A DNA stretch of 63,860 bases, taken from the NCBI GenBank assembly GCA_001931905.2, contig MSJI02000872.1, forward strand, positions 1 through 63,860, in the 5' to 3' direction. The DNA is from Cladosporium sp. IMV 00045 (Eukaryota; Ascomycota; Dothideomycetes; Cladosporiales; Cladosporiaceae). This document shows positions 10,913 to 21,344 of the stretch, piece by piece; the stretch's first letter is position 1, and each line of letters opens with the position of its first letter. A program made the position numbers and the translations under genes. The notes beneath the pieces are model-generated. The model was not told the DNA's origin. It ran no database searches and was given only the letters and a program-made list of their open reading frames with translations.

Positions 10913-12059
10913 GGCGCGCAATACATGGCAATAATGGAGAAGTACACCGCAACCGCCACCTAGTCACCCTCGTCATGAACACCAAAGAACTCCCACAAGG
11001 TTTAACATCCAGAGGAAAAATCACGGCTCTTGCCAATTTGTACATGTATTCAGTAATTGCTTCGTGCTTTTTTGAGCAGACGCGCAGCACGCGAACGGCC
11101 TCGACGCTCAAGACAACACAATCGGCACATAGTCACGTTAGTCGTAAGCGCCGAAGAGCTTCAACATGGCCTAATGTCCCGTCCAAACATCACATCGATT
11201 GCCGAACATTGGGCCAAGCCTAGCATTTCCGCCAACACGACGCGGCGCAGAACATAGGTGGTACTGGAACCACAGGCCAAGCATAGGCGCCTCGTTGATA
11301 ATGAGAAGTAGGCACAATTACATTTCCCCAGACAGATACAAACGTCGTTACTACACTAGAACACCCATTGTGCCAACTCTGAAGCGTAACGCGCAAGATG
11401 CATTCAGCGAACAGATGACCCACCGAGCGAGCGTAAGAGCACAGTAGCGTGAACAATCTAAACAATACCGAAGCACCAATCCACAGACTTCATCGCCGTC
11501 AAGAGTAGGGATCGGAGCAGGCACGAATGACACCGCTGTTGGAAACCTGCAAAGATACGTGACACGGTCAACACAACGAAAAGGATGGTCAGCTCGAATA
11601 AATGGACCGAACATCAATCTGCCATCAAGTTCATCGCGCAAATGACGCGCCTGAACCTCGCGATGCTCGACTTCATTGCCACGACAGCTTCTATGAGAGT
11701 GCGGTGTTCGGCAATCACGTCTGCATCAACTTGCACGCGCAAAGTCTTGCGCGGCTTGATTCCTATGCCTGACAGCATCTCAGATGCCCGTTTCCTCAGT
11801 CATGTGAGGCCCAGACGCAATGACCTACTATCGAGAGACTGAGTGACTTGGCCACTGAATGCTTGTCCAAACGCGATGTGCCCTCCCACAAGACGCGTTT
11901 TGCTGATCTGAGTGGCAACGAAGTGGAAAGAGTCGGACACTCAAGGGGAAAATCAAGAATGCAGACAAGGCGGAAGCATCCTCTGTAGACCGAAAAAGCT
12001 CAGGACATGGTTGAATCTCGAAATCGAAGAGACATGTCTGTGGTATGTGCAAGATACAG

Positions 12060-14342
12060 TCATGTCCCTGGGTGAGAGAGTTTAGGTGATGATGCTGGTC
12101 GCCAAAGCCCAAGTGTGGCAAAGCGTTTGAACAGATGCCGCTTGCTCGTCGTACGATGCTCGTCAGTTCCGCACGGCTCGATGAGCTGTAACACTTGTTC
12201 TGCTATACGGGCCCAGCTTTGAGCTTTCGCACAGTCACAAGCCATCATACTCTTTCCCCGACAACACTTTCCCTTGAGTCGCCTTCGAATGCCCTCAGAT
12301 GCAGGCAGGCCTCTAACTTCGATGGTGGCAAGTTTCACCTTGTCTGGAGCGTGCATGGCCAATAGCTTCGCCATTTCAAGAATACCGGGAAGGCCGTATC
12401 GTCGCCCCAACTCGATTGCTCCAAAGACATGGAGCAACAAGTCAATCACGTTGTGCCAAGCGCTTTTTTGCTTGTCATCTTCATGCGTCGGGTCTGCGCC
12501 AACTTGTAGCAACATGCCCGCGGCTCTGGCGTTGAAAGGGGTCAAACCACTCTCTGCTCGCATCTCGGAACACACTTTAGCGGGTGGCACCGCGTAGCGA
12601 AGAAGCGCTTGACAGTCCTCGAAGGACAAAGAGCCACAGTTTCCATTGATAGCCTCGCGCAGGTACAGGCTCGATCCATATAGCACCGCGCACGCTAACA
12701 GCGAGCCATGTCTTAAATCTCCCGTAATACCGAACCGATCAGTCCAATGCACCGCTTGTTTGGCAGACGCTGACTTTTGGAAACCCTCTTTCATTCTCCA
12801 GTCAAAGATGGTAAGCAACCTGGCCTGATGTCTATCCGGGGATAACTCTAGTTGTGCATTGAGGGTGAGCATGAGCATGACGTTAGGTCCTTCCTGGCCA
12901 TCGCGGTTGACAATCTCAAAGCGTGAAGTATTGTGAATTGAATGGGCGCAGATGCCAGCCATCAATGCGACATGAACGTCGAAATGAGGTCCCACCCCAG
13001 ACAAGAGCATTGATCTGCCGGTTTGGGAGTCTATGTGCTGCTCTAGCAGATAGTCCAATAGTGTCCTGTGGAGAAAGGTGACGTGGGTATCAGAGAACGA
13101 AATGATAGAATTCCATCTGTACTCAAGGAGCCCGTTGCACCGACTTCCGAGTCGCCTAGCGAGATGGCGCTCGTGAAGACTGATATCCGATACCGGTAGC
13201 TCGACTAATCGGCAAGCTTCTCTGTAATCTGATGCATTCTGAGCTATTGCCAGCGTGACAGCAGGAATGCCCACGCTATTGGTGAGTTGCTGCCACTTAA
13301 GCGCGAGCAGGAGATACCTGCAATTCTCTACCCTATGCTTAGGAGGGGTTCGAACTTCCAAGATATGCTTAAACAGGACCTCGAGCTCCTGTGGAAGTTG
13401 AGTGATGCTGGTCCGGATCTCCGCGAAGCTGTCGTAATCATTCAAGCCTGCCTGGAAAATATTGAGGACGAGCACAACCCACAAGAAGCCTCCTTGAGCG
13501 TTTTCGGCAACAAAATCCGCAATCTGTTGTACTTCTGTTGTCTCGGATTCCGTGATGTCGCGTAGAGCAGGATTCGACCATAGCCTCGCATCAATGTATG
13601 CTTGAATATCAGGCACGGTTAGAACCTCCAGGCGTAGGTTTGGATAGTGTCGGAAACCCGTGACGAAAGGGATTTCTGGTCGAGATGCTAACAATAGCTT
13701 GATATTTGGACACTTGGCCATGCCTAGAAAGATCTCCACTAATTGTGTCTTGCCGATATTATCTCTGTGGTATTCGTCCAGGCCATCTATAATGAACAGG
13801 TGGTGAACCGAGAGCACACCGTCTTTGACCACCCTGTCCATCGCACGCGTGAGTGTCTCCAGGGTTGGCTCATCATCACTGAACTTGATCTGCCACTCTG
13901 GGAAGGCGATGCGGCAGATGCCCGGCTCTTTCTTCAATATCTGGTAAAGAAGGGTCCTGTAAAGACCTACGAGAGACTGCTGCAGCTTAGATCCAGCGGC
14001 CCAGAACCAGAAAGACGATATGACCAACCGTCTCTTGCCCGCCCACTCTTTTGACAAACGTTTGAGCCGTGGCTCAAACGTGATGTACCTCATCAGAGTG
14101 GACTTACCAGAGGCAGGCTTGCCCTGTATCCAATAGACTCCCACTCCTTTTCTCAACCATTCAGCGAAGCCCGTGCTATTGCCTTCTTCGAATATCCACC
14201 TGAATGTCGCCGCGTGGGCGGCAGCAACTTGAGACACCCGGTGCTCAATCTCCGCGAATGTTAGCCATTCGAGCAGCGCTTCTCTCCACAGTTTCTCCTG
14301 GCGGGCGTCGTCGTCGTTGTAAATATTGTTGACGTCTTGGGG
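12060..14342 (-). CDS. NLR-like protein: NACHT-type STAND NTPase, N-terminus unresolved
   Basis: Fungal NLR proteins act in non-self recognition and regulated cell death; here that is known only by family. The open frame encodes a linker (EALLEWLTFAEIEHRV), then a P-loop GKPASGKST, a Walker B-like LFIIDGLDEY, and a downstream block (FLHRTLLDYL) typical of the helical region after the NACHT domain in many fungal NLRs. A VGADPT motif near residue 590 recalls one ankyrin unit, but no tandem repeats follow. There is no ATG before the P-loop in this frame. A good intron (donor GTATGT at 14407, branch CTGAC, acceptor CAG at 14343) suggests an upstream exon, but I could not place a convincing N-terminal effector domain in 14.4-14.7 kb. 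The gene is either 5'-truncated or has exons I cannot resolve. About 760 codons are intact. Confidence 0.75.
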   Translation of the reverse strand, partial: PQDVNNIYNDDDARQEKLWREALLEWLTFAEIEHRVSQVAAAHAATFRWIFEEGNSTGFAEWLRKGVGVYWIQGKPASGKSTLMRYITFEPRLKRLSKEWAGKRRLVISSFWFWAAGSKLQQSLVGLYRTLLYQILKKEPGICRIAFPEWQIKFSDDEPTLETLTRAMDRVVKDGVLSVHHLFIIDGLDEYHRDNIGKTQLVEIFLGMAKCPNIKLLLASRPEIPFVTGFRHYPNLRLEVLTVPDIQAYIDARLWSNPALRDITESETTEVQQIADFVAENAQGGFLWVVLVLNIFQAGLNDYDSFAEIRTSITQLPQELEVLFKHILEVRTPPKHRVENCRYLLLALKWQQLTNSVGIPAVTLAIAQNASDYREACRLVELPVSDISLHERHLARRLGSRCNGLLEYRWNSIISFSDTHVTFLHRTLLDYLLEQHIDSQTGRSMLLSGVGPHFDVHVALMAGICAHSIHNTSRFEIVNRDGQEGPNVMLMLTLNAQLELSPDRHQARLLTIFDWRMKEGFQKSASAKQAVHWTDRFGITGDLRHGSLLACAVLYGSSLYLREAINGNCGSLSFEDCQALLRYAVPPAKVCSEMRAESGLTPFNARAAGMLLQVGADPTHEDDKQKSAWHNVIDLLLHVFGAIELGRRYGLPGILEMAKLLAMHAPDKVKLATIEVRGLPASEGIRRRLKGKCCRGKSMMACDCAKAQSWARIAEQVLQLIEPCGTDEHRTTSKRHLFKRFATLGLWRPASSPKLSHPGT

Positions 14343-15707
14343 CTGCCGTCAGTGACTTCCCACATAGTTCTCAGGGACAAATGACAAGGCATGTGTTCTC
14401 GACATACTGTAGATATGGCCGTAGTGCTGCCGTGAGTGTCCGTCCGCGTGATTCCCGATATACTGTGCCCCGGCGATTCCTAGCTCAACAGCCATTGCCA
14501 CATGCTCGTCCGCTAGCGGCAATGCGTCTCATCGACTGTTGCAAGATGACCTTGATAGTGTTGCGCTGCATGATGTGGTGATGTCCTGGGCCCGGCGCCA
14601 TAGTCTGTTGAAGCAGGACAAGGCTGAGCTACGCTCGCTTCGCATCCCACGTGTTGGTCTGCAGGCGTGGGGTCTTGATAACAGTTAGCTCCATGTACTA
14701 AAGTGTTTCTTTGAAAGAACACCAAAGTATCAAAATTTAGGCATTATTTGATGTCCTTAGTCGATATTATATACGCATTTCGGAGAATCGACCTTCACAG
14801 CAGTGGCCTAGAAGCATATCATCTAATCATGATCTACGGGTAATTGTTCGAACGGATTTAGAACTATACTACTACCTCCTTACACAAAATATGACCCACT
14901 GTTAATTTATTGGCTCTCATTACTCGTGGTCAAACAGTGGTTACGTGATGCCATAGCACGTGATTGAAATGTACATGTATACAATAGCCTATAGGACACG
15001 ACATGAAAAATTTGTAAAGGCTACCTGACATAGGAAAGTGATTAATTACTTATCGTAAAGTACCTGAAGCCATCACGTCAACGTCGTTGGTAGTGAACTA
15101 GGACAGACGGCAGAGTAGGCCACTACTGAGGAGGGATATCATGAGGTTCGAACACTATACATAGTCGGCCTTGGTTCAAAACGCGCAAAATTGTTCAGCA
15201 GTCCTCAATGATCCGAGAAGCTCAAAAGCAAGGATTTAAGGGTATGGATCTGCCTAATAGGAAGATCAGTGAAAACACAAGCAGTTAGTACAAGCCTGGA
15301 AAATTTCGAGAATAAGGTGAACGATTTCCCCAAGAAAATCGAGCTTTGGCAGCCTTCGATCTGTCAGAATACGGTTTAAATTGTATGTGAGGACGCGAGA
15401 TTCATTCGATCTGTTCTGACGGGACTTGAGGTGTCTCTGTCACAGGATCATGAGCTTGGACGGCTTGAGCAGTTTGACTTCAAGTTCCTTATTCAATTCA
15501 ATCAGACGTGCTATCACAGTAACGGGGTGGGGATTCTTTACAGGTAGGGGTAGATGTAGTTCATTCTGGCAAAGAAACGCATCATGACGCTTCTCATTCT
15601 CAACTATTCATCCCAAGAAGTCCACGCAGGATCACTTTGTATGCTTGAGCGAGATCAATCTATTCGCGATCATTGTCCGTAACCTTTTTCAACAAATTAT
15701 CCTTTCA
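14343..15707. other. Gene-free, moderately AT-rich spacer
   Basis: Apart from the possible 5' exon and intron of the NLR gene (to about 14.5 kb) I see no gene. CCACTGTT at 14893 and AACAGTGG near 14932 form a small inverted repeat. No terminal repeats or transposase remnants could be identified. Confidence 0.4.
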
Positions 15708-17678
15708 TCACGGGCTATAGCCGCGAAATCCTGGATCGTCGTCTTGATCCTCTTGCTCAATTGAGTGGAACATCCTGCGCGAATCTAAATCCCAGTCTCT
15801 TCTCTCGTACTCCAAGATGTCAGCCGACAAGCCATGCTTGCGCAAGTCCGACAGCTTGACTCGCATAACACCGCGCCTTGTCATGTTAAGCGCTTTGTAC
15901 ACACAAGGCACAAAAAACCGAGGCGCGATATCGCGGGGAGTGCGTTCGCGAATCCCAAAGGCGACCACTTCGAGAGGTTGGATCCGGCAAGTCGGATCGC
16001 GGTCATCCACGCTCAATGTGCGGCGGAAGATATCTGCTGCAAGCCTCTCGAGCGAGAGGCCCTTTTCGGCAAGTAACTCGCGTTTCCGGTAGGGGTTGTT
16101 ATGATGTGGCAGCTCGGTGATACTCAAAACTTTGAGCTTACGACAACACTCGGCAATGGTGCTGATGTACTGTTCAAGATACGCGCCATCATCGCTCTGG
16201 ATGTCGTACTCCAAGTGCATATCCGGAACTGGGATGGCGAGCTCCTCCAGCTGTGTGCACGGTTGGAGTAGATTTCTGAGATCTTCCTGTTCGTAGGGGA
16301 ATGCGGGCGGATCAATACGCAGATTAAAGCCCAGAAGAAGCTTACGAAGGCTTGCGCCGTGTCTAGCAATGGCGGTTGCATCAGGAAGCTCCACCAAGCC
16401 CTTCAGACACAAATGCAAGTTAAAAATGCCGGTTTGGATACTTTTCAGCAAGTGATCGATCGCTTCCACTATTCAATCAAGGAGACCAACATTCCGGTAA
16501 GGTACCACGTGGAGGGTCGTCAGAGCAGGGTCACTGGCTTCGTCGCCCTCGATGAGATTCGTTAAGAACACATGGGCGCCCTCGCAGTGGTGGATCTCCA
16601 AATGAGTCAAGTTGCCGACGCTGAGGTAGGTGTACCATGTGTATTTGCTTTCAGCAAGGTCAACGTCTTTGAGCTTGAGAGTTGAAAGGTAGTCCAAGTT
16701 GCCTTTTTGACCGAAGCCCACGCGAGGTATATGAGCAAATAGACTTTCCACCAGCTTGTTACTTTTGGTGTTTGGAAGTGTCCTATGTTTGAACTCATCC
16801 GCGTCAATCCAGTGTCGTCCGTCAATCTCGAGCGCTTCGATCGCTCCAGGGGCTCCTTGCTGCAGCGCGGTTCTACAAAGCGAAGCCGCTGATGGTCCAT
16901 CAGGGGTGGTGCGGATTGCTTTGAGATGCTCGAACGACAAGCATTGAAGCAGACTACCAAGGTTGGTGGTTGAATCCTCCACGGTTGGGAAGTATTCTTC
17001 GTCAATTGCGCTGGAGGAAAACAGCTCGATATTCTGAAGCTTCTTCTGGGACTTCCAAAGCTTTTTTTGGGTATGCGGAGGGTATGGGCGGTGGAAAGTG
17101 GAGCTGTTCAGATGAATTAGTCAAGTCCGGCCGATATTAGTTAAACTACACATACTCGAAGCGTGCAAGTGTATCCTCCGGAATCTGGTCGAGTGCCATG
17201 TCCAGCCACTGGAAGGCCCTTCCAGGGTTTCTGTCGTGCGGAACGTCCAGAGAGATCTTGAGTTTGCGGATATAGTTGTGGCCCTCACTTCGGTTGCTCA
17301 AGACATGCACAGCCTTGTCGCTCATTTGTGGCGAAAGGTGTGGTGAAAGGACCAGCGCGAAATCTGCATAGAGAAGAGGGATAGCGAGAGCATGGAACTC
17401 TTTGTCCACAAGTTGTACGCTGTTGAAGTCGGCCCGGTCGCTCAGCTGCAACAATGTCAGTCGGTTTCAGTCATCAAAACATTCATTGTCCTGGAGTTGA
17501 GTCGTACAAGATGCAAGATCCGTATTTTCAACTCTTCTGGTAGAGCAGACAGAAAGCTGCCCGCAATTCCGTTTCTTCTCGCAACGTTGGTGACAGACTC
17601 GAGGCGCGTCAAATAGTTCGCGGAGTCGAGCACTTTGTTGTTGTAGAACAGAACTCCCATGGTGTAGATAGAGTACAT
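15708..17678 (-). pseudogene. F-box protein gene with one in-frame stop codon
   Basis: F-box proteins are substrate adaptors of SCF ubiquitin ligases. Exons 17678-17508, 17445-17156 and 17103-15708 (introns 17446-17507 GTACGA..CAG and 17104-17155 GTATGT..CAG) join in frame to 619 codons. Splicing intron 1 creates a textbook F-box core, with LPEELKIRILHL joined to LSDRADFNSVQLVDKEF. A Leu-rich region follows (LTHLEIHHC, LKVLSITEL), as in F-box/LRR-like proteins. The frame is interrupted by a single TGA at 16475-16473, between LHVVPYRNVGLLD and IVEAIDHLLKSI. Reading resumes in the same frame for 253 codons with coherent sequence. Removing the stop by splicing would need a ~37-nt intron, shorter than any other here. 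A nonsense mutation is most likely; readthrough or a sequencing error is possible. Confidence 0.7.
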
Positions 17679-19093
17679 AGAACGATCTCTGCGGTAATAT
17701 GAGACGCCGCGATCAAGTAGGCTGTCAGAAGAGGGTTGTTTCGAAAAGAAGCTGTCGTGCGATCTTCGTCGAGTCGCGAGTGCTCGATGGTGCTATATAT
17801 GCGGACGCCGAAGGGGAAACATAAGTGCAGTGACAGCACTTCAACAGTGGCGCGCGCCGGGTTTTACGTCGTAGATTGAATGTGAATGACAGAAGGCGAG
17901 ATTGCACGTTAAGCTGGCATGATGCCATCATCGCGAACTTTCACTTGCGATGTCATGCACAGCGGTGAATGCATCGAATCGTTTGGTCAGATTTGTGCGC
18001 CTTGAGCAGTGAAAAACAAGCGCGATCGTGAAGACATCCAGAGACTTCTCGGAAGGGAGGCCAAAAACCAAGAAAACGAAAGGTTTTGAGGGTGAGCGAA
18101 CGTTTGACGGTGCTCTGATGAATACTGCGTTCGGGTGTGGATTCAATGCATCATCTCCAGAAGATATACACCCAGTCTCAGAATTTTGCAGTTGTTGGCT
18201 CATTGTCTCGCTTGCTTGCAAACATGGCCAATTTCAGTGACCAGAGAAAGGTCGTTTGTTCTAGTCCAGTCACAACAAGCCTTGGATCACGCATAGTAAG
18301 ACAATCTTTTGGTGAAAGAAGCCTCTGTCTCGGTCATCGGATACTGGGCGACATTTGACCTGGGCACAATATCATCAGCCCAACATCTTTCTTTCATCCT
18401 GTTATCAGAAAAAAGCACAATATTGTTTGTACCAACCCACTTGCATGAATTCCTGAATCATCCTATGCCAACCCCACCCAATCCTTTGGTTGAAGGGTCA
18501 TAGCACTGTCTTAGCCGTAGGACGCGCGAGAATGCGTGTTCAAGTACATTCTTTTGTTCTGCTAGGATGTCAGATTAACGCACAGGATCGTTGGTACCAA
18601 TCCACTTACAATGAATCCCTTCCACCCCAACATCTTCATTTGTGAGGCGATTCCAGGCGAGAGGACCAGAACGTTTGTCTTCGTTCTCAGTCCACTTACA
18701 ACAAGGCCTGGGTCGCGTGTTGCGGAACAAACTTTGAGTGAAAGAGTCGTAATTCTTGTTCCGGAGGTTGAATGGAACTGATGAAAAATTCGAGTCCAGT
18801 AGAATATTCTCGCGTCCACAGGAGAATAGCTTCGGCTGATACGTCAAACACAACGAGCCTGTCTCTTCGACGCGGCGCGTCTCGTTGACCTGGAGGGAAA
18901 GCTGAGCAATCTTGTAAGCGTATCAATGAAGTGGTGTTGTTGAGTTTCGTATTGAGGAAAAATGATATCTGTACATGCCGTTTGATGATACAATGACTAC
19001 CTTTAGCCGGACCTTTAATGTGGCAAATGTTTCTCTGTACCATGTATCATTCCCAAAAAAAAACCCTATCGATACAAAACGTCCGCGCAACAT
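17679..19093. other. Spacer between the F-box gene and Mss51
   Basis: No gene seen. It contains two interleaved pairs of degenerate direct repeats at 18.24-18.76 kb (listed separately) and short unsupported frames. Confidence 0.45.
18239..18755. repeat. Two interleaved pairs of degenerate direct repeats
   Basis: 18239-18329 aligns with 18663-18755 (GACCAGA, then AGTCCAGTCACAACAAG against AGTCCACTTACAACAAG, then TGAAAGA). 18403-18464 aligns with 18569-18630 (TGTACCAACCCACTTGCATG against TGGTACCAATCCACTTACAA, then AATTCC or AATCCC). All four contain a CCACTTRCA-like core. No coding frame is preserved. Confidence 0.55.
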
Positions 19094-20669
19094 CTACTCC
19101 TTGACCGTGTAAGTATCAGCCTCATACCTCTTACCTCTGAACGCCCACATGCCAAAGTTGCCACAGCTAATATCGCCAGGGTCCAAATCGTTCAGATCCC
19201 ACCTCAAACTCCTGAAGCGGTTCTCGCCAGGCTCGATGAGTAAATCCATCTCGCCACGCGACTGCGTCTTGACCCAATCAATGTCGCGCTTCATGTCGAA
19301 GTCGGTATAGCCCGTGCAGATGACGGGGACCTTCATGTCGAGCAGCTTGGGCAGAGTCTGCTGCCATTCGTGCGAGCTTGCCGGGTGGCCCAGGCCGGGG
19401 TGGAAGCACACCACGACATCGAAGTAGGGGTCGAAGGGACCGAAGTGCTGCGCTTCGTGCAGCGTGTGGAAGTATTCCACGTAAGTGCTGATTTTCATTT
19501 GGCCGCCGAGACGGTCTTCGACGATCGCGCCGAAGGGGTTGGCAGGCGTTCGGGGTGGGAGGGGGAATTCGTGGTCGCGGTTGGCCATGCTCTCGGGGCC
19601 GATGAAGATCAGGTGGAAGGAAACGCGGGGGAAAAGGTGCGAGAGTTGGAGCCAGACTTCGCGAGGGAGAGAAGATTCGGCGCGGGCACCGAGGATGAAA
19701 AGGCGGACTGGAGGGGGGTTGGGTCTGAGGCCTTTGATGGTGATGTCTGCGCCAGATCTTTCAGGGTGGAGGGTGTAGCGAAGGGCTGAAATCTCTTGTT
19801 AGTGCTGAAGTTCAATGCGAAATAGTAGAGACAATCTTACCACTGAGCGACCTCAGGCCTTCGGAGGTCATTCTGCCGCCCTTTGAGAGATTGTACGGGC
19901 TGAGTTCATGCAGGACGCTGCCAATGGTGATGGGATAGGTCAGTAGTCTTGTGACCTGCCTCATAGCCCTCTCGTCGTTAACAGCCTGGAACTCTCTTGA
20001 GTACATCAGAGTATCCCAATTAGTCAGATTGACCTGCGCCTCGTCCATGGTCGCTCCTGGGTATTCAAATTCGGGGAAGAAGCGGCCTGAGACCAAGTCG
20101 TGGTCGTCCTCATTGATTTCTCTGAGCTGATCACAAATCTCCATGTGCTTCTCCATCTCGTCGGCAAAATGTTCTTCGGAACAAGCTGCTGGTACACCGC
20201 AGAACGGACACTCGTAGCGCAAATGCGCGGGCGCCAGAGAGCCAGTTTTGCGAGCTTCAACGTCGTCCGGCGATGTTGGCGTGCGGGTGGCCTGATGTTC
20301 TGGATGTGGGCAGTATGCATTTTGCATCATCACTGCCGCTCTTTGGCGAATAGCGCTCGAAGGTGAGTGTGTGAAAGAGTGGAAAAGGTTATTCCGCTTC
20401 AGCATGGCTCTAGAGTCGTCTCTTTCCTTGTCGGCCGTCCTCCCTCGGGGAGTGACGTCGGGAGGGACTTCATTTGCGGGTTGATGAAGCGAATCTACGC
20501 CAGACTGAGCTTTTTGACGAGCAGAGTGGTGGATCTGGCGAGGTTTCGAGGATTGTCTAGAGACAGAAGAAACAAAAGTCCGGCGGATTGCGGCATCCTG
20601 GGTGGTAGGACGAGCGGCGGGCGCGGCGGCAATGCGCAGACAGCGCGTACAAATATTCCTTGAGGCCAT
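19094..20669 (-). CDS. MSS51: Mss51-like mitochondrial zinc-finger translational activator
   Basis: In yeast, Mss51 activates translation of COX1 mRNA and couples it to complex IV assembly at the inner mitochondrial membrane. Exons 20669-19841 and 19785-19094 flank a 55-nt intron (19786-19840, GTAAGA..CAG, phase 1) and encode 506 residues. The N-terminus is a basic, Ser/Ala-rich presequence. A CPH tripeptide (residues 120-122) and the zinc-binding region with C154, C157, C163, H167 and the H175/C179 pair follow. The two Cys-Pro pairs recall the heme-responsive CPX motifs known in yeast Mss51. The C-terminal half holds family blocks such as VRLFILGARAESSLP, FIGPESMANRD, FHPGLGHPASSHEW and ENRFRSLRWDLNDL. 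It is divergent with the Rse1 gene across a 675-bp intergenic region. Confidence 0.9.
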
Positions 20670-21344
20670 GCTCGTGATTTTGGCCTTGTATACCGAGCCC
20701 CAGAGACAGGTCAGGTTGTTGTCGTCTAATGTGACGTCTCTTGCAATGTGCCCGAAGGAGATGGGCCGGCCGCGACGAAGCTTAGGGAATTGATGATGCC
20801 GCCGTCGATCCCCGCGCGAACTTGAGCCTCACAGAGAGGCAGCCAGCGAGACTTCAGGCGCGGAGCCAAGATTTGACGACTTCATTCGCGTTTCCTCTTG
20901 AACCTCTTCCCACCGCCTTTGATACGGCGCAAACACCGGCAACCTCTTTCACGGCGAGCTCATTGGGATTACGAGAGGGTATTGGGCGTCTTGGGAGGAA
21001 AACAACAGAACCCAGTCGGCGCTCTCGTTCGGCGCATGAGAAAGAGCACGAGAAAAGTTATTTGGAAACACCTCGAGAAGAGCTATTTTCGAATACATTC
21101 AAGGCCACGCGTCGTATTTGATGGAAAGCATCCGGACAGCAGCAGCTTCAAGCAAGTGAATGCGCGATTGTCTGCTCTCGGAAGCCTTGGCGTAGACTCG
21201 GACCTTCACATCAATCCATGCACCGCTGCAACAACCGCCACACTCGCTACTGCAATACCACGAGACACGATCACACTAGACACAACTACCGCTCACTACT
21301 GAGCTCTCATCTTTCGCCGCGAGCTCGCGTGAGCACCCGGCATC
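20670..21344. promoter_or_regulatory. Divergent intergenic region, Mss51 and Rse1
   Basis: 675 bp between head-to-head genes, presumably holding both promoters. I see no clear TATA box or known operator. The short frames inside have no support. Confidence 0.5.

Larger units (their letters stand above)
8118..12059. other. 3.9-kb gene-free stretch made largely of diverged duplications
   Basis: I find no supportable gene. Three sets of degenerate direct repeats occupy about 8.96-10.91 kb and are listed separately. From about 10.97 to 11.8 kb, similar fragments (for example an ATTGCTTCG-type string followed by TTCGAGCA or TTGAGCA) suggest further, older copies. All frames are short and interrupted on both strands. 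Confidence 0.55.

Noticed and set aside
14893..14939. CCACTGTT/AACAGTGG as transposon terminal repeats
   Set aside because: Only eight bases, 47 bp apart, with no target duplication or transposase; probably chance.
15142..15151. GGTTCGAAC as a tRNA B-box
   Set aside because: No matching A-box or acceptor and anticodon stems around it.
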